A stretch of 21,021 nt of DNA from Azolla pinnata. Its lineage: Eukaryota > Streptophyta > Polypodiopsida > Salviniales > Salviniaceae. Position 1 is the first letter of the stretch. Every line of letters starts with the position of its first letter. Below, piece by piece: positions 1 to 11,339 of the stretch. The translations under genes and the position numbers were made by a program. The stretch covers positions 9,472-30,492 of the forward strand of contig JBBBWG010001493.1 of NCBI GenBank assembly GCA_037176905.1, in the 5' to 3' direction. A model generated the notes under the pieces. That model made no database searches. It was given only the letters and a program-made list of their open reading frames with translations, and had not been told where the DNA came from.

Positions 1-145
1 AACCCCAAATCCATTCTCCTTCCTCCTAAGCTCTAAACCCTGATTCCCAGAAGTCTAAAGCCTGAAACCCTAAACCCAAAACCCAAAACCCTAAAACCCA
101 AAACCCAAAATCCATTCTCCTTCCTCCTTCCTCCTAAACCCTAGC
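1..145 (+). promoter_or_regulatory. Telo-box-rich promoter/leader of the importin gene
   Basis: The first 145 bases are built from degenerate telomere-like words. AAACCCTA occurs at 65-73, about 85-93 and 136-144, mixed with AAACCC and AAAACCC variants and two copies of a CCATTCTCCTTCCTCCT pyrimidine word. Short interstitial AAACCCTA motifs (telo-boxes) are known promoter and leader elements of plant genes active in dividing cells. The spacing is irregular and the units are degenerate, so this is a promoter element cluster and not a chromosome end. The transcription start is not identifiable. Confidence 0.6.
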
Positions 146-174
146 TTCCTCTTTGGCGTTTTTTTTTGGGGGGG

Positions 175-203
175 TTTTCCCGCCGTTTTTTTTTGGCGGG
201 AAA
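175..203. promoter_or_regulatory. Inverted pair of E2F-type sites
   Basis: TTTTCCCGCC at 175-184 and GGCGGGAAA at 195-203 face each other across a T-rich spacer. Both match the plant E2F consensus WTTSSCGSS exactly. E2F/DP factors bind such sites in S-phase genes. The pair lies about 355 bases before the start codon of the importin gene, next to telo-boxes, an arrangement known from proliferation-linked plant promoters. Occupancy is inferred only. Confidence 0.55.
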
Positions 204-240
204 GCAGGAGGCGGCGCGCCTTAGGGTTTTCGGTTTCGTA

Positions 241-264
241 CGTTTCTGCGTTTCTGCGTTTCTG
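241..264 (+). repeat. Three perfect copies of an 8-bp unit in the leader
   Basis: CGTTTCTG is repeated three times without mismatch, followed by a partial CGTTCG copy. It is a short tandem repeat in the presumed untranslated leader. No function is apparent. Confidence 0.7.
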
Positions 265-366
265 CGTTCGCTTCTCGCTTTCCTTCTGCGTTCCGCGCTG
301 CCTGCGCAGCTGCTGCTCGATCGATCGCCAGCGAGCAGCTTCTGCTCCATATCCGTCGATTCAAAG

Positions 367-497
367 GTCAGTCGGTCTGTGTATTCGTTCTTGTTTGCTT
401 CCCCCCTTTTTTTTTGCTGCGATTCGGCAGACGTCCGATTCGGCGTTTGCTTCTCCGTCGATCGATCCATAGCTCTCGCTCCGATTCTTCCCCGCAG
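367..497 (+). other. Probable 5'-UTR intron of the importin gene
   Basis: A good donor (TTCAAAG|GTCAGT) and a good acceptor after a pyrimidine-rich run (TTCTTCCCCGCAG|GC) bracket 131 T-rich bases. No ATG occurs between 131 and 556 on the plus strand, so splicing would not change the first start codon. Leader introns are common in constitutive plant genes. A cDNA would settle it. Confidence 0.5.
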
Positions 498-556
498 GCA
501 CGCAGACTGTTTTTGCATCCAGAAGCGTGTTTTTTCTTCTCTCCTCCTTCCTCCGC

Positions 557-3500
557 ATGGCGATCTCGGTCGAGCAGGTCGAGCTCTGGCTTGCATCCAC
601 CATCGGCTCGGAAGAGGGAGACCTTCACGCTGCGTCCCAGTCTCTAGAGAACGCGCAATCCGTCTCCGCGTTCCCTTTCGTTCTGCTTACTATCTCCACA
701 GGTCTCTCGATCAATGCTTCACCATTTCCACTCTCGGAGCTCGTTTTCTCTTTCCTTGGAATTCGTACTTGTTGAAGTTATCATGGATGAAGGAAAATGG
801 CTACACTTCAGTCGCCTCTACGTTTAATCACTGCTTTCCCCTGCGATGCATGTCGAGAACTGCCAATCGGTCCGGAAACTGCAGTTTTTGATGAATTGGA
901 GACTCTGATTATGTGATAGATTTGTGTCTGTATTCGAGCGTCATTCTTGGTTCTTGGCAGTGATGTAAGGAACATCGTTACCAAGGGATTTTAACCAAAA
1001 GTTTTCATGTTTCAGTTGCACCTAATCTTATGTACTGTTTAGGTTTAAGACTGAAAATTAGGCTTAAGAATGGAAAGTTTTGATGCGAAATGGAGTCAGA
1101 TTCTGTGATTCAATTGGAACTTCTATTTGGTTCTTATATATGGAGGAAGTAAGATGAACACTTGAGGATTCGAACAATAAATCCACGCTTTGCTTACGTT
1201 TTGCTTTGCTTCTGAAAATCAAATTCGGGATTCGGAAATCAAAGTTCAAGTTTCCTTTTTTACTGGAAGGTTTCTGTGTTTGCCGAGAGTGTATTTCCTT
1301 GCACAGGTTCTGTGGAAGAAGGAAGAAGACTTGCAGCTGCAACTTATCTCAAGAACCTTCTCAAAGCCCAATGGCACAAACCAGGTTTCCTGTCATCAGA
1401 TGAAAGGCATGACTTTCGGAACAAGCTTGCCGAAGCTCTCTTACGATCAGACCATTCACTTCTCAAAGCACTCAATGAAGCGGTTTGTAAAGCTCTCTCT
1501 CTCTCTCCCTTAACTACATTCCACTTGATTCATCTTTGTTAGTAATTTCACTTGATGCTTGCTCTTTCTATGTAAAATCATTGTATAAGCTACCTCTATA
1601 GAAATGCTCTCTTCAATTGTGATGCACCGTAGGGTGCTCTGGCCACCGTTCAAGCTAGAGTAATTACTAAATTAAGCTTTCTGTATCGTTTTATTGTTCC
1701 ATTTGTAACAGTTTCGCTCAATCATTGACAATGACTTCGTCCGTGAGAATACCTGGCCTGAAGTAGTTCCTTCTATGAAAGCAGCACTTCAAAGTAGTAG
1801 TTTACTGAATGGGCAAAATGCAGAGATATCCACCTTCAATGTGCTCACAGCTGTGCAGACAATGATTAGGCCATTCCAGGTATGTAGTTTATTTGTCTCT
1901 AAAGAGGTAAACGTCAATTTTACTTACTGATGTGATGGTTCAAATACGTCATTCAAGTATGCTTTGCTATGTTAACTAGTTATTGATTGCAGTATTTTAT
2001 GAACCCAAAACTTGCCAAAGAGCCAGTTCCAGAACAGCTCGAGTTACTATCAGCAGAGCTACTTGTTCCATTAAATCAGCTGTTCCAGATTCTCGTTGCA
2101 GAGGTTTGCGAATTTGATCACTTTATAAAACATTTGATTTGTTGTTACAATATAAGATTGAAGTTTCCGACATTTTTCATGGGAGATGTTAATTATTAAA
2201 GTTAAAACTATTGTAATCTGTGGCATTGGCTTTGAACGCTCACAGGGGGGTCTAGTCTGGAATTTATAAAGCTCCGATTTTCTTTTACCCACCACTGAGT
2301 ATATGAACAGCTATATGATGGGCACTAAGGCAATTCACGGCTATAGCCATTCCGTTTTTAATCTGATCAGTCTGATGAGTATATGATAGAAAATTTCCTT
2401 GTACTTTTTATGTCCTATTAATACAAAGTTGTATCTTATTTAAAAAAAAATGCTTATTCTTGGGATGGATAAATTAATAAGAATATTTATATTTTCCATC
2501 CTTTCAATGAGGATTTAAGTGAAAATCAGGAGACAGTTGATTTGTAGGAGCTTTTATGTTAAAATTTTAAACCTTTGGTGATGAATAGTGTAACAGGTAG
2601 GTTTACATTCTTTTCATTAACTTTATAGTACTCGAAGTGGTGGTGAAAATGTTCATGTTTCCATTAATCTGAAGCTGTGTTATGTCATCATTTAATGAGG
2701 AGTGCTTTTTTGCAACAGGCTAAAACGTCAAAAGAATGTGGCACATCTGCGAATGACAATTCTTTACTTGTGATTTGCAAATGCTTTCATCTAGCTGTGA
2801 GACATGCCTCAATCTGAACCTAATTTTCACATTGTTCTTGTGCTGTTTAAAATCATGTTGTCTTTGTCTCTATATACTCAGAGCAGGTTACGTTGATGCA
2901 TGAATCCTGTCTTATGTTTGATTAGGCTTAATAGGGCATAAGTATTGATGTACTAACTTGAAAAACAATGTAACTTCAAAGTGCATGAATAATGGAGAAA
3001 TTTGATTGGCACAAGCTATGTTTATGTGCTGTCTAAAGAGAAATCCTACTAAAAGTGTAAATAGCACCTACAATGGTTGGGATCGTACCTTTTCATCCAG
3101 TTGTATAGTGATTAAACTTTTAGAAATTCAATGGTTGCTGTTAAATATCTTTAGAGAATTAATTTGCCAAACCTTCCCTTATGTTTTGCTTTCTATGCAT
3201 CATTTTAGATGTTGATAAAGTTCAGGTTGTCCCAATTGTTGTTTCTATTGATCTTTAGTCTGGTATTACCTACAGGTCAGAGCACACATGCCCTCTGCGT
3301 TGCAGCCGTATTTGGGGAAATGGTGCCAAAATCTCTTCACAATATTAGAAACTGTCCAGCTGCAGCATAAAGTGGAAGATACAGATCAATTTATGAGAAT
3401 GAAAGCTTGGAAAAGAACTCTGCAAATATTTTGCACTATGGTTACCAGACATAGGAAGCATGTGGATAAGTATGTATGATAAATATAAATGAAGAGTTCT

Positions 3501-6500
3501 TGCATATTAGTTTGGGTGCTCAAACTTAAAATATGGTCGTTGTAGAATTTTGCCAACGCTGTCAACTATTCTGATGGACTTATTGGCAAAGGCAGCAACA
3601 CTGGTGAAGATCTTTAAAATTGCATAGTTTTCGCATTATATGTGTATTCATGTGAGATGTTTGCATCAAAGGAATCTTAACCACTCTCAGAATTACAATA
3701 TTTTATGGGTATATAGTCTATGGCAGGTCATCTATGAAGCTGATTTTGGACACAACTTGATTTATTTAGAAAATAAAAGGATAAAAACTTTACATTTAGG
3801 TATACTTTGATCATAATCAGGAGGTGAAATCGATAATATTGACTAAACTGGCTACTTCATAGGTACCACTGGCTACTTCCCTGAGAGTTATATAATAATG
3901 GAAGCTATGAGATAGATTTTGAGTACTCCAACTTTTCTGCACTTTTATTGAGTCGAATGCATTTAATCCATTCAGAATACTTCATGGATGCTCAAAAGGG
4001 CACAAAGATTTTTGTTTGAACCCATGTTGTATAATATGTGTATTGATGGTGCATTTTTTTATAATAAAGAATAAATTGGAGATATGCTGATCTCTTGCAG
4101 GATTTACATCCTCTTCAAGAACGTGTCATATCATCGATGTTTGATACTTTATCCAATATCCTTGAGACGGGTCCGGTGGGTTATCTTATAACCTCTTTAT
4201 CTCAACAATTAACTCTCATGTGGAGTATCAACGTTAATACACAATTTATTTATAAGAGTCTTGTGATGGTTATATGGATGCTTAATCTCAGGAATGTTTT
4301 ACAGGGCTGGCGCCTTATTTCATCACATTTTTCTTCATTATTGGAGGGTGCCATTTTTCCCGCTCTTAAATTGAAGCAGAAGGTATTATGGGAGCTAAGT
4401 TTAGGCTTCATTGTGGTTATGGATCTCACTGAGTTCTCTACACCAAACTACAGACATGTTCATCTGATTGGAGGTTGTTTAGTCATACCTTGTACAATGT
4501 TTGGAAAAGGCTGAATATAAACCTTGTATACTATGTTTGGAGGCGAAGATAAAAAATATCTAGGTTTTTCTGGTCAAATCACATGTTAACATTGTGTATA
4601 TTCTATCTTTTTGCTTTGTGTTTCTATGCTGGAAGAGATATTTAAACTCATTAAAAATATTATTCCCATTAAAAGATATTTGTAATAGTCAAAACTGTTC
4701 AGTAAATGTCTGTAGTGTATTGCCTATTATTGTTTTAAGGCCAGGAACTACAATGGAACACAAAGAATGCTACAAGTACGTTGAATTCCACTGATAAACC
4801 TGTAGGGTTTCCTGTATAACATATCTTCAACTAATAATGTAGATGAATATGTGATAGTACATAGGCACTTGAATCAGAACATCTTGAAATTGAGCGTTTG
4901 ATAATGATCAAAATTGAACAGTGGAATGTTGAGAAACATAGTTTCATAGATCCTACCGAAAAATGGTAGCACTACTTGAAGACTGTTAGCCTTAGCCATG
5001 GTATATCCTGGATTGAATTGATCAGAGATGGAGTGTGACCCATTGGGTCGTCAGATGGCCTAAAAAGGTAATAGCCAGGATGCCAATTTCAGGGCTTGTG
5101 CAGGAGATTTGATTATGTCCACGATTTTGCCATCAGTACTAAAGAACCATTGCTCCTTCCGTATCTTTCCAAGTGGTAGATATAGTAGAGCTTTGTGATA
5201 GTCAACACAGTTTATTTATGTTCTTTCACTTCTCCTGATACTTTGGTGCAAATAAAAAATCAATGAAGAGAAGAATAGTCATGGTTGGGTTACTGTTTGT
5301 TTTTCCATCATATGTTTAGAGTCGAAGCTCTCAAACAATTGTGAAATAAGCATTTGTAGGTACAAATTTTTTAATATAAAATTTAGTTTTTCCATGTTGC
5401 AGGATTTGATAGATTGGAATGAAGATCCAGAGGAGTACTCAAGAAAAAACCTTCCATCAGACATGGTGATCTCTCTTTCTTCTTTGTATTTTTCCTAAGT
5501 GAAATATGGACTCTCACTAATTTAATATAACGGTGATAGGATTATACAAGTGGGTGGAGGGAAGATCTTTACACACCAAGGAGAAGTGCGCTAAATCTGT
5601 TGGGCCTGATCTCCACCTCAAAGGTTTCTTATTTACCTTGTCATTCAACATTTTTTCTGTATTCAGGGATCATTTGCCTTTCTTATGTTTATCAGGGGCC
5701 TCCAACAGCCATAGTATCCAAGAATGTGAGCCCTGGGAAAAGGAAGAAAGCTGGGAAGAGTGCCAGGTCCAAGGAATCTCATGGTACAGTTGGGGAACTG
5801 CTAGTAATACCATTTTTATCTCGATTTCCTCTCCCGCCAGATGGTTGCGCAATAGCATCAGAGGCAGTCAGCAAGTGAGTATGGTTTATAAGTAAATGGG
5901 TACACATGCTCGTTATTATGGTGTTGACATTATGTGGTATCGTCTTCTGTGGAAATAAAAACGGCTTTATGTGTCCATGCATACCTTAATTTTAGCATTT
6001 TCGCAAAGCCCTAAACAATGCAGTTACTGTATGACAGCTATTATGGAGTGCTATTGGGATATGGTGGTATCCAGGAGGTATGCTTTGAAATTAGGTCATA
6101 TTTGCCAGTGTATATCTATCCATAATGAATTTCTTTTCTGCAGTTCTTTAAAACGCAGAAGCCTGACCGCTTGCCCACCTTGCTGCGTAGTCATGTTTTG
6201 CCATTGTATTCTATGTCTTCACCCTCACCGTTCTTGCTTGCTAATGCAAACTGGCTTCTTGGAGAGTTTGCATCTTTTCTTCCTGAGGTTTGTATGCGGT
6301 TTGATGTTAGGTTAATAATGATCCACTAACATCTCTTGATTTTAACGGGGGTAATGTTCAGGATTTAGGTAAAGAAATTTATGATGCATTGGTAAAGGCT
6401 TTCCTGGCTCCTGATGGAGACAATACATCCTGGAGGCCAGTTCGGAACTCTGCAGCAGCTGCGATATTGGCTCTTTTAGAGGTGCCAATTTGACTCTTTT

Positions 6501-9500
6501 ATTCACAAAGGCTATTGAACAATAGGAAAGAAAGAAAGAAAGTTATATTAATATCTTTTTTAGAAGGCCAAGACGTCCTATAAGGCCAATATTAAAAAAT
6601 ACATCTTCAGATGTTTTCACGTCTCAAACCAGAATATAGATATAACGATACATAAGTTCTGAAATGGCCTAGATATCTGATAACACAAGGTCCTGTTCTT
6701 GGATCAAATGAACGTTTTGCTTTCGAAAAATCTCCAACATGGCTACTCTAGGTTGAGGAGATCTAGGAATTTAAGGAGGCAACCTCGCATCATTTGTCAA
6801 TGACAAGGGTGATTAGGCTATGGTCAAGCCTACGTGCACACAGCATATTCCAGTTTCTTGATCAATGATAACCACTTTAGACTGCCCCAGCTGACATCCT
6901 GCTTGGGTATTCCTCAGTTGGCATGTGACATGAGAAGGGGTCACAAAACTTATTTGTTGTTGTCACTCTATGTTGATAATTTGTTGTGGTTTTCCTGTTT
7001 GCTTCCAACAGCTTCTCTCTATATCTCTTAAGTTCTAGTAAGAAGCATTGTTAGTCTTCATATTCTATTACCCCAGGTAGTGGGCCAAATCCTTGTTTGA
7101 AATGGCAATGGTATCACCCTCTTATTTCATAAAATTTGGTACACTAGCAGACATAATTGTTTTTATTCCACCTGCTATATGAAGAGGACCTGAGCTGCAT
7201 ATCCGCCCTTCTCTATTTCGAACTCATTTGAAGAGGTCTTCAGCTGCCAGATGATGGGATAGATGTGTACCGATGCAAAAAAACCTGATAACAAATTCAT
7301 CTGATGACCAGCAGAGAAAAACAACCTTATAGTGCACTATCTCTTGCCTAGAAATGTTTTGGCGGTTGATCCATGTCATTTTGTTATTCAATTCGATAAT
7401 ACTGGCCCAGAATCTATTCTTTTTCACTTTGTTCATGCTTCAGTGCGGCTATATTTGAAGTGCGATACCTTTCAGCTCTTATTTTCTAGACATGATTATT
7501 TTTTCTCTATTTATCCAAACGCTCATTCTCAAACCCAAAATAAGGATAAAATTGTCTACATATTTAGTTTGAAAAAGAATATATTCAAATAAGTGATCAC
7601 CTAGCACAGTTAATCACGGTTTCACTGGCCGAGCAGAATCATGAAAACTCAAGCAGTTCTTGCAGAAAGAAATGAAGCATAATTTATGTGTAACTTGGAG
7701 ATTTTCCCAAATGAATATCTGATTTACTGGCTGTGGGGGCACCACCAATCAATGTTGTTTTCAATGTTGCAGGAGGAATTTAAACCTGCCGAATGGCTTC
7801 CTTTATTACAAGCAGCAGTAACAGGCGCACGATCTGAGGACAATGATGATGCTACCACCGCGTTACAGGTCCTAACCAAAACTGCTGAAGCAGCTGGAGA
7901 GGAAATACTACCCCATATACCAACTATTATCCTGGCTGTAAAAGAAGAGGTCTCCAGACGAATTCCAGACATTCCTGAACCATGGCCTCAGGTTGGTCAA
8001 CAGATCTGCTATGATAACTTTTAAATTCTGTACAAGGTGATCTCGCCCTTATATCTTCATTGATGTTTTTCAGGTCGTTGAGACTGGATTTTCTGCCGTT
8101 GTTGGTTTGGCTCAGACATGGGATGCTGCAGTTGAAGAGGTAGATGTAGATGAAGCCCAAGGCTGTACTGCCATTGGCAGAACAATTTCAGAGCTTTTAC
8201 AGAAAGCATGGCTAATTTATCCAGAGGTCGTTCCTACAACATGCTCTAAAACTACATTTATTCCTGCAATCATTGCTAATCGCTCAGAAAGCTTTCCTAT
8301 AAGCTGCTCTAGATTCAGAAGAAATAACACTTATAGACATCTCTCATCAGCAGTCTAACTGGAAAGAAAATGTAATAATTACTGCAGGATATAAATGAGG
8401 CGGAGGTGTCCCCACCTTCGTCTTGCTTAAATGAAACATCGGCATTGATTGTGGTGATGGTGAAGTATGCTACCGATGCAGAGAAAGTTATAAGTTGGAA
8501 AATTGAGGAGCTCTTATATAAATGGTCAGATTTGATTGCGGACTGGAGTGCATGGGAAGAGGAGGAAGACATTGCTGTATTTGAAGCTATAAGAGAGATA
8601 ATCTCATTACAAGTAACACATTAATTTCTCGTCCATAAATCACTGATGTCTATTAACTGGAAATTATTGATTGATTACTTACATCCATTTACTGATTTCA
8701 GGAGAGACTCCCTTTAGCTCATTTTGGTGTTGCTAGCATGCCACCTGTACCTGCATTACCTGTACAACCTCGATCTATATTGGAAGGCATTGCAACTTTT
8801 ATCAGGTCGGGAATAGAGGTCGCTTATCCTGCTGCAACGTGGAGAGCATGCAGTCTGGGCCATGCTATCTTGCATGTGGTTGGAATCTCATTTGAAAGTG
8901 ATGATTTAACACCAATGTTGGCAGACCTGTTCTTTCGCTCTGCCAGCAAACGTCTAGTGCAACTTAGCAGCACCGCGGTTCCGCTCGCAAAACCCCTAAT
9001 TCTCTTAATCTCTATGTGTTATTTATGTGCTCCAAATTCTGTGACAAGAGTCTTGTCAGAAATCAGTGAGTCCAGGGAATCAGTACTGGTGTGGGTAGAG
9101 GCACTTGCTAAATTGGCTGAGAGGTCGGAGGCTCCGATGATATCACTGGAATCAGAAATCAAGCTGACTGGTGTGAAATTCTTGCATCCTTTATTTTGTG
9201 TTGCTTTCTTCTTCTATTTTAACAACTGTGAAACCTCGATTGCTGCTTTTACAGTTGCTGCATTGCTAAGGCTTTTGAGCGATGTCTGTGGAAATCATAT
9301 TGATGATCAAGCAATCTGTGGATTAAAGCACACATTTTTGCGCTCTCTACTAACTGCCTGCATACGTCTTCAACAATTGGAAGAAACAGACAAAGATGAC
9401 GACGATGGAGAAGAACAAACAGATAATGAGGAAGAAGAAGAGGAGGAAGAGGAAACTGATGATGAAGAGGAGGATGATGTTAGTCCGTGCTAGTGTTCTT

Positions 9501-9946
9501 TTTTTGCAAGCCAGGATTTGTGATTATAAATTTCTGAAATAGTTGGCTTTGCAGGATTCTGAAGATGAGGAGAAGCCAGAGGAAACCGAAGAACAATTCT
9601 TGGAAAGGTACGCACAGAAAGCGCAAGAGCTTGAGAAGGAGGCCATAGAGGAAGCTGAAGGTGGAGAAGAGGAAGATGGGCAAGAGCTCGAGATCGGTAA
9701 GATTCTTCTGTGCGCGTTCTATTCTTGGGTTTGTTTTCGATTCATCCTTGGTTTTCCGACGAGATCGAAATGTGTTTCGGGGAAAATGAAGGTGTTCTTG
9801 GGTTGTCCGAGCCTATACGAATGGTGTACACCTTCTTGGAAAGCCATGGAAGGGAGCTCATGGCAGAGAATCAGCTGCTGACTCCCGACTTTCGTAGCGA
9901 GTTCTTGGAATGTTTCCCGGAGTTTGCTCAGTTGTTTCCACAGTAG
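557..9946 (+). CDS. Importin-beta (karyopherin) family protein, At3g17340-like; 22 exons, one frame discrepancy
   Basis: Exons as read: 557-701, 1307-1482, 1712-1879, 1993-2103, 2719-2796, 3276-3469, 3546-3603, 4101-4175, 4305-4382, 5403-5465, 5540-5623, 5696-5874, 6024-6077, 6144-6287, 6362-6481, 7773-7991, 8074-8226, 8388-8612, 8702-9170, 9255-9478, 9555-9696, 9792-9946. All junctions are GT-AG. The product is about 1104 aa, close to the roughly 1090 aa I recall for the Arabidopsis protein. The importin-beta N-terminal signature (AAATYLKNLLKAQW) lies near residues 55-70. Conserved landmarks follow in order: QYFMNPKLAKEPVP, GWRLISSHFSSLLEGAIFPA, KNLPSDM, GWREDLYTPRRSALNLLG, YYGVLLGYGGIQEFF and NANWLLGEFASFLPE. 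A basic patch (GKRKKAGKSARSK) precedes VIPFLSRFPLP. The C-terminus has an acidic Asp/Glu tract (about residues 975-1040) and ends FPEFAQLFPQ. The family consists of HEAT/ARM solenoids carrying cargo through nuclear pores with Ran-GTP. The start is the first ATG of the leader. Exons 12 and 13 do not join in frame (see findings). Family call very sure; exact cargo unknown. Confidence 0.9.
4383..5402 (+). other. Long intron 9 of the importin gene (1020 nt)
   Basis: AT-rich DNA between the exon ending in KLKQK and the exon starting DLIDWNEDPEEYS. I see no coding segment, RNA gene or recognisable transposon. The short ORFs inside have no family features. The other introns longer than 400 nt (702-1306, 2104-2718, 2797-3275, 3604-4100) also look empty. 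Confidence 0.7.
6482..7772 (+). other. Longest importin intron (15, 1291 nt)
   Basis: This intron separates ILALLE from EEFKPAEWLPLLQ, phase 0 on both sides. It contains a short (GAAA)n run near 6525-6542 and is otherwise AT-rich unique sequence. No terminal inverted repeats or target-site duplication marking an inserted element was found by eye. An old degraded insertion cannot be excluded. Confidence 0.65.
9171..9254 (+). other. 84-nt stop-free intron in frame (exitron-like)
   Basis: The intron is inferred from ACTG|GTGTGA and TTTTACAG|TTGC. Removing it joins SEIKLT to VAALLRLL, the expected helical-repeat sequence. It is exactly 28 codons long, starts and ends in the same phase, and has no in-frame stop. 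If retained, it would insert a hydrophobic, Phe-rich 28-residue segment. Confidence 0.6.
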
Positions 9947-11339
9947 AAAAGGTAGATGGAGATCTCTGCTGACCAAGTTGTACCTTGAGGCTTTCTGGTA
10001 AAAAAAAGATCGAAAGCCCTTGCTGCCACTCAAACTCAGATCGGCTTGTTCTCCGAGGGTGCCGGACTGCTTCACCAATCTTCTGCAAGTGGATAGCTTG
10101 TCTAGTCCATACCAACCTTTGTATTATGTCGATTTTCCTTCTCATGAATCGATTTTTCTGCTAGTGATTTCACTGGCTTATGGCCTCATCATCTACACCC
10201 TGTTTGGTGTTGTCATATATTCATCTTATTTTATCACTGGATGAGTGATTGTGGCACTGTGATGGCCTGTACAGCGCAGCTCCAGATGCCAATTTTGGGA
10301 AGATAAGAATTTATGAGCTAATTTTAGTCCTTGCTAATTAGTAACCAGTGAGGAAGATTAGCTACATGAACCTGAAAGATTTGGTGAAATTGAAATAGTT
10401 TATGTGTTTGGTTTTCCCACATTCTAACGCTGGTGCAGATTATGATTTTTCTCGGGACTAAATCAATTTTCGAAAGAATATCAAGCTTTCATTCAGACTG
10501 AGATCCAAAATGACGTCCTTGTAATGGCATTAAAATGAAAATTATACAATAATCTTTTACGCAGTTGTCTTTACATGCGTTAGTGTTGATTAGAGCTTAA
10601 TGGTTTTGCCTTCGCCTCATCATTTCTGGACTAATATGATTTCAATGAAGATTTCAAAGTTAGTGATTTCAGCCAAATTCTAGATTATAACTACAGTACA
10701 TTTTCCGCCAAATTCAGCGACTGTTGCAGTACCACTTGGGTGTAATAGCTGTGATTTCTGGCGTGTTTAATTGACGTTAGCAAACTTGTAATATATGAAA
10801 AATGAAACTCTATGGACTGCAAATGTGGATACACCTGTAGTGAACAAATTTCTACACCATATATTGATGGCATTTCAACCGCCATTCCAGCCAGAAATCT
10901 CTCGCAAGGTTGTAAGAACTTTCAATACATTCAGTCACAATGCAAAGGTTCGATCGACAGCTGAAACAAGATGCCCAAAAATAAATTTACACAATGAGCT
11001 AATACAAACTTCTTTTTGCTGTATTTTGTACCCTTCACCAGTAAAAATCACACCTGTTCGGTGCTACCCCAAACTGAATGCATATATAATGCACATTCCA
11101 GGTAATGAAATGCAAAATAATAATGTTTATGGCATTGTATGAACAATTTTCCATAATGCAAATCACTCGACGCTTCTCAAACCAGGCTTTTAATATTCCA
11201 TGTGGGAAGGATGAATTCCACGATTGAAGTGTGTTGATAGTCAGCAAGATCAAGAATCAAACTTACGGCTGCTTGTGATGCCAACGTGGAACTCTGGTCA
11301 AACCTCTAATTCAAAACACATTTTAGCAGCTCAATGTCC
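9947..11339. other. Convergent intergenic region, no gene seen
   Basis: The plus-strand importin stop (9944-9946) and the minus-strand shugoshin stop (11340-11342) face each other here, so the region should hold both 3' UTRs and poly(A) sites. The sequence is AT-rich and unique by eye. An AATAAA word occurs near 10980 on the plus strand, but it is over 1 kb from the stop and I would not call it the poly(A) signal. Short ORFs here show no family features. Confidence 0.6.

Noticed and set aside
1..145. Chromosome-end telomere array
   Set aside because: AAACCCT words are irregular, interrupted and directly precede a gene leader; a telomere would be a regular 7-bp array.
166..891. 241-codon plus-strand frame over the importin leader
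   Set aside because: It begins at a TTG, crosses the probable 5'-UTR intron, coding exon 1 and part of intron 1 in the wrong frame, and has a biased Ser/Arg/Phe composition.
6482..7772. Transposon insertion in the longest importin intron
   Set aside because: No terminal repeats, target-site duplication or transposase-like frame was visible.
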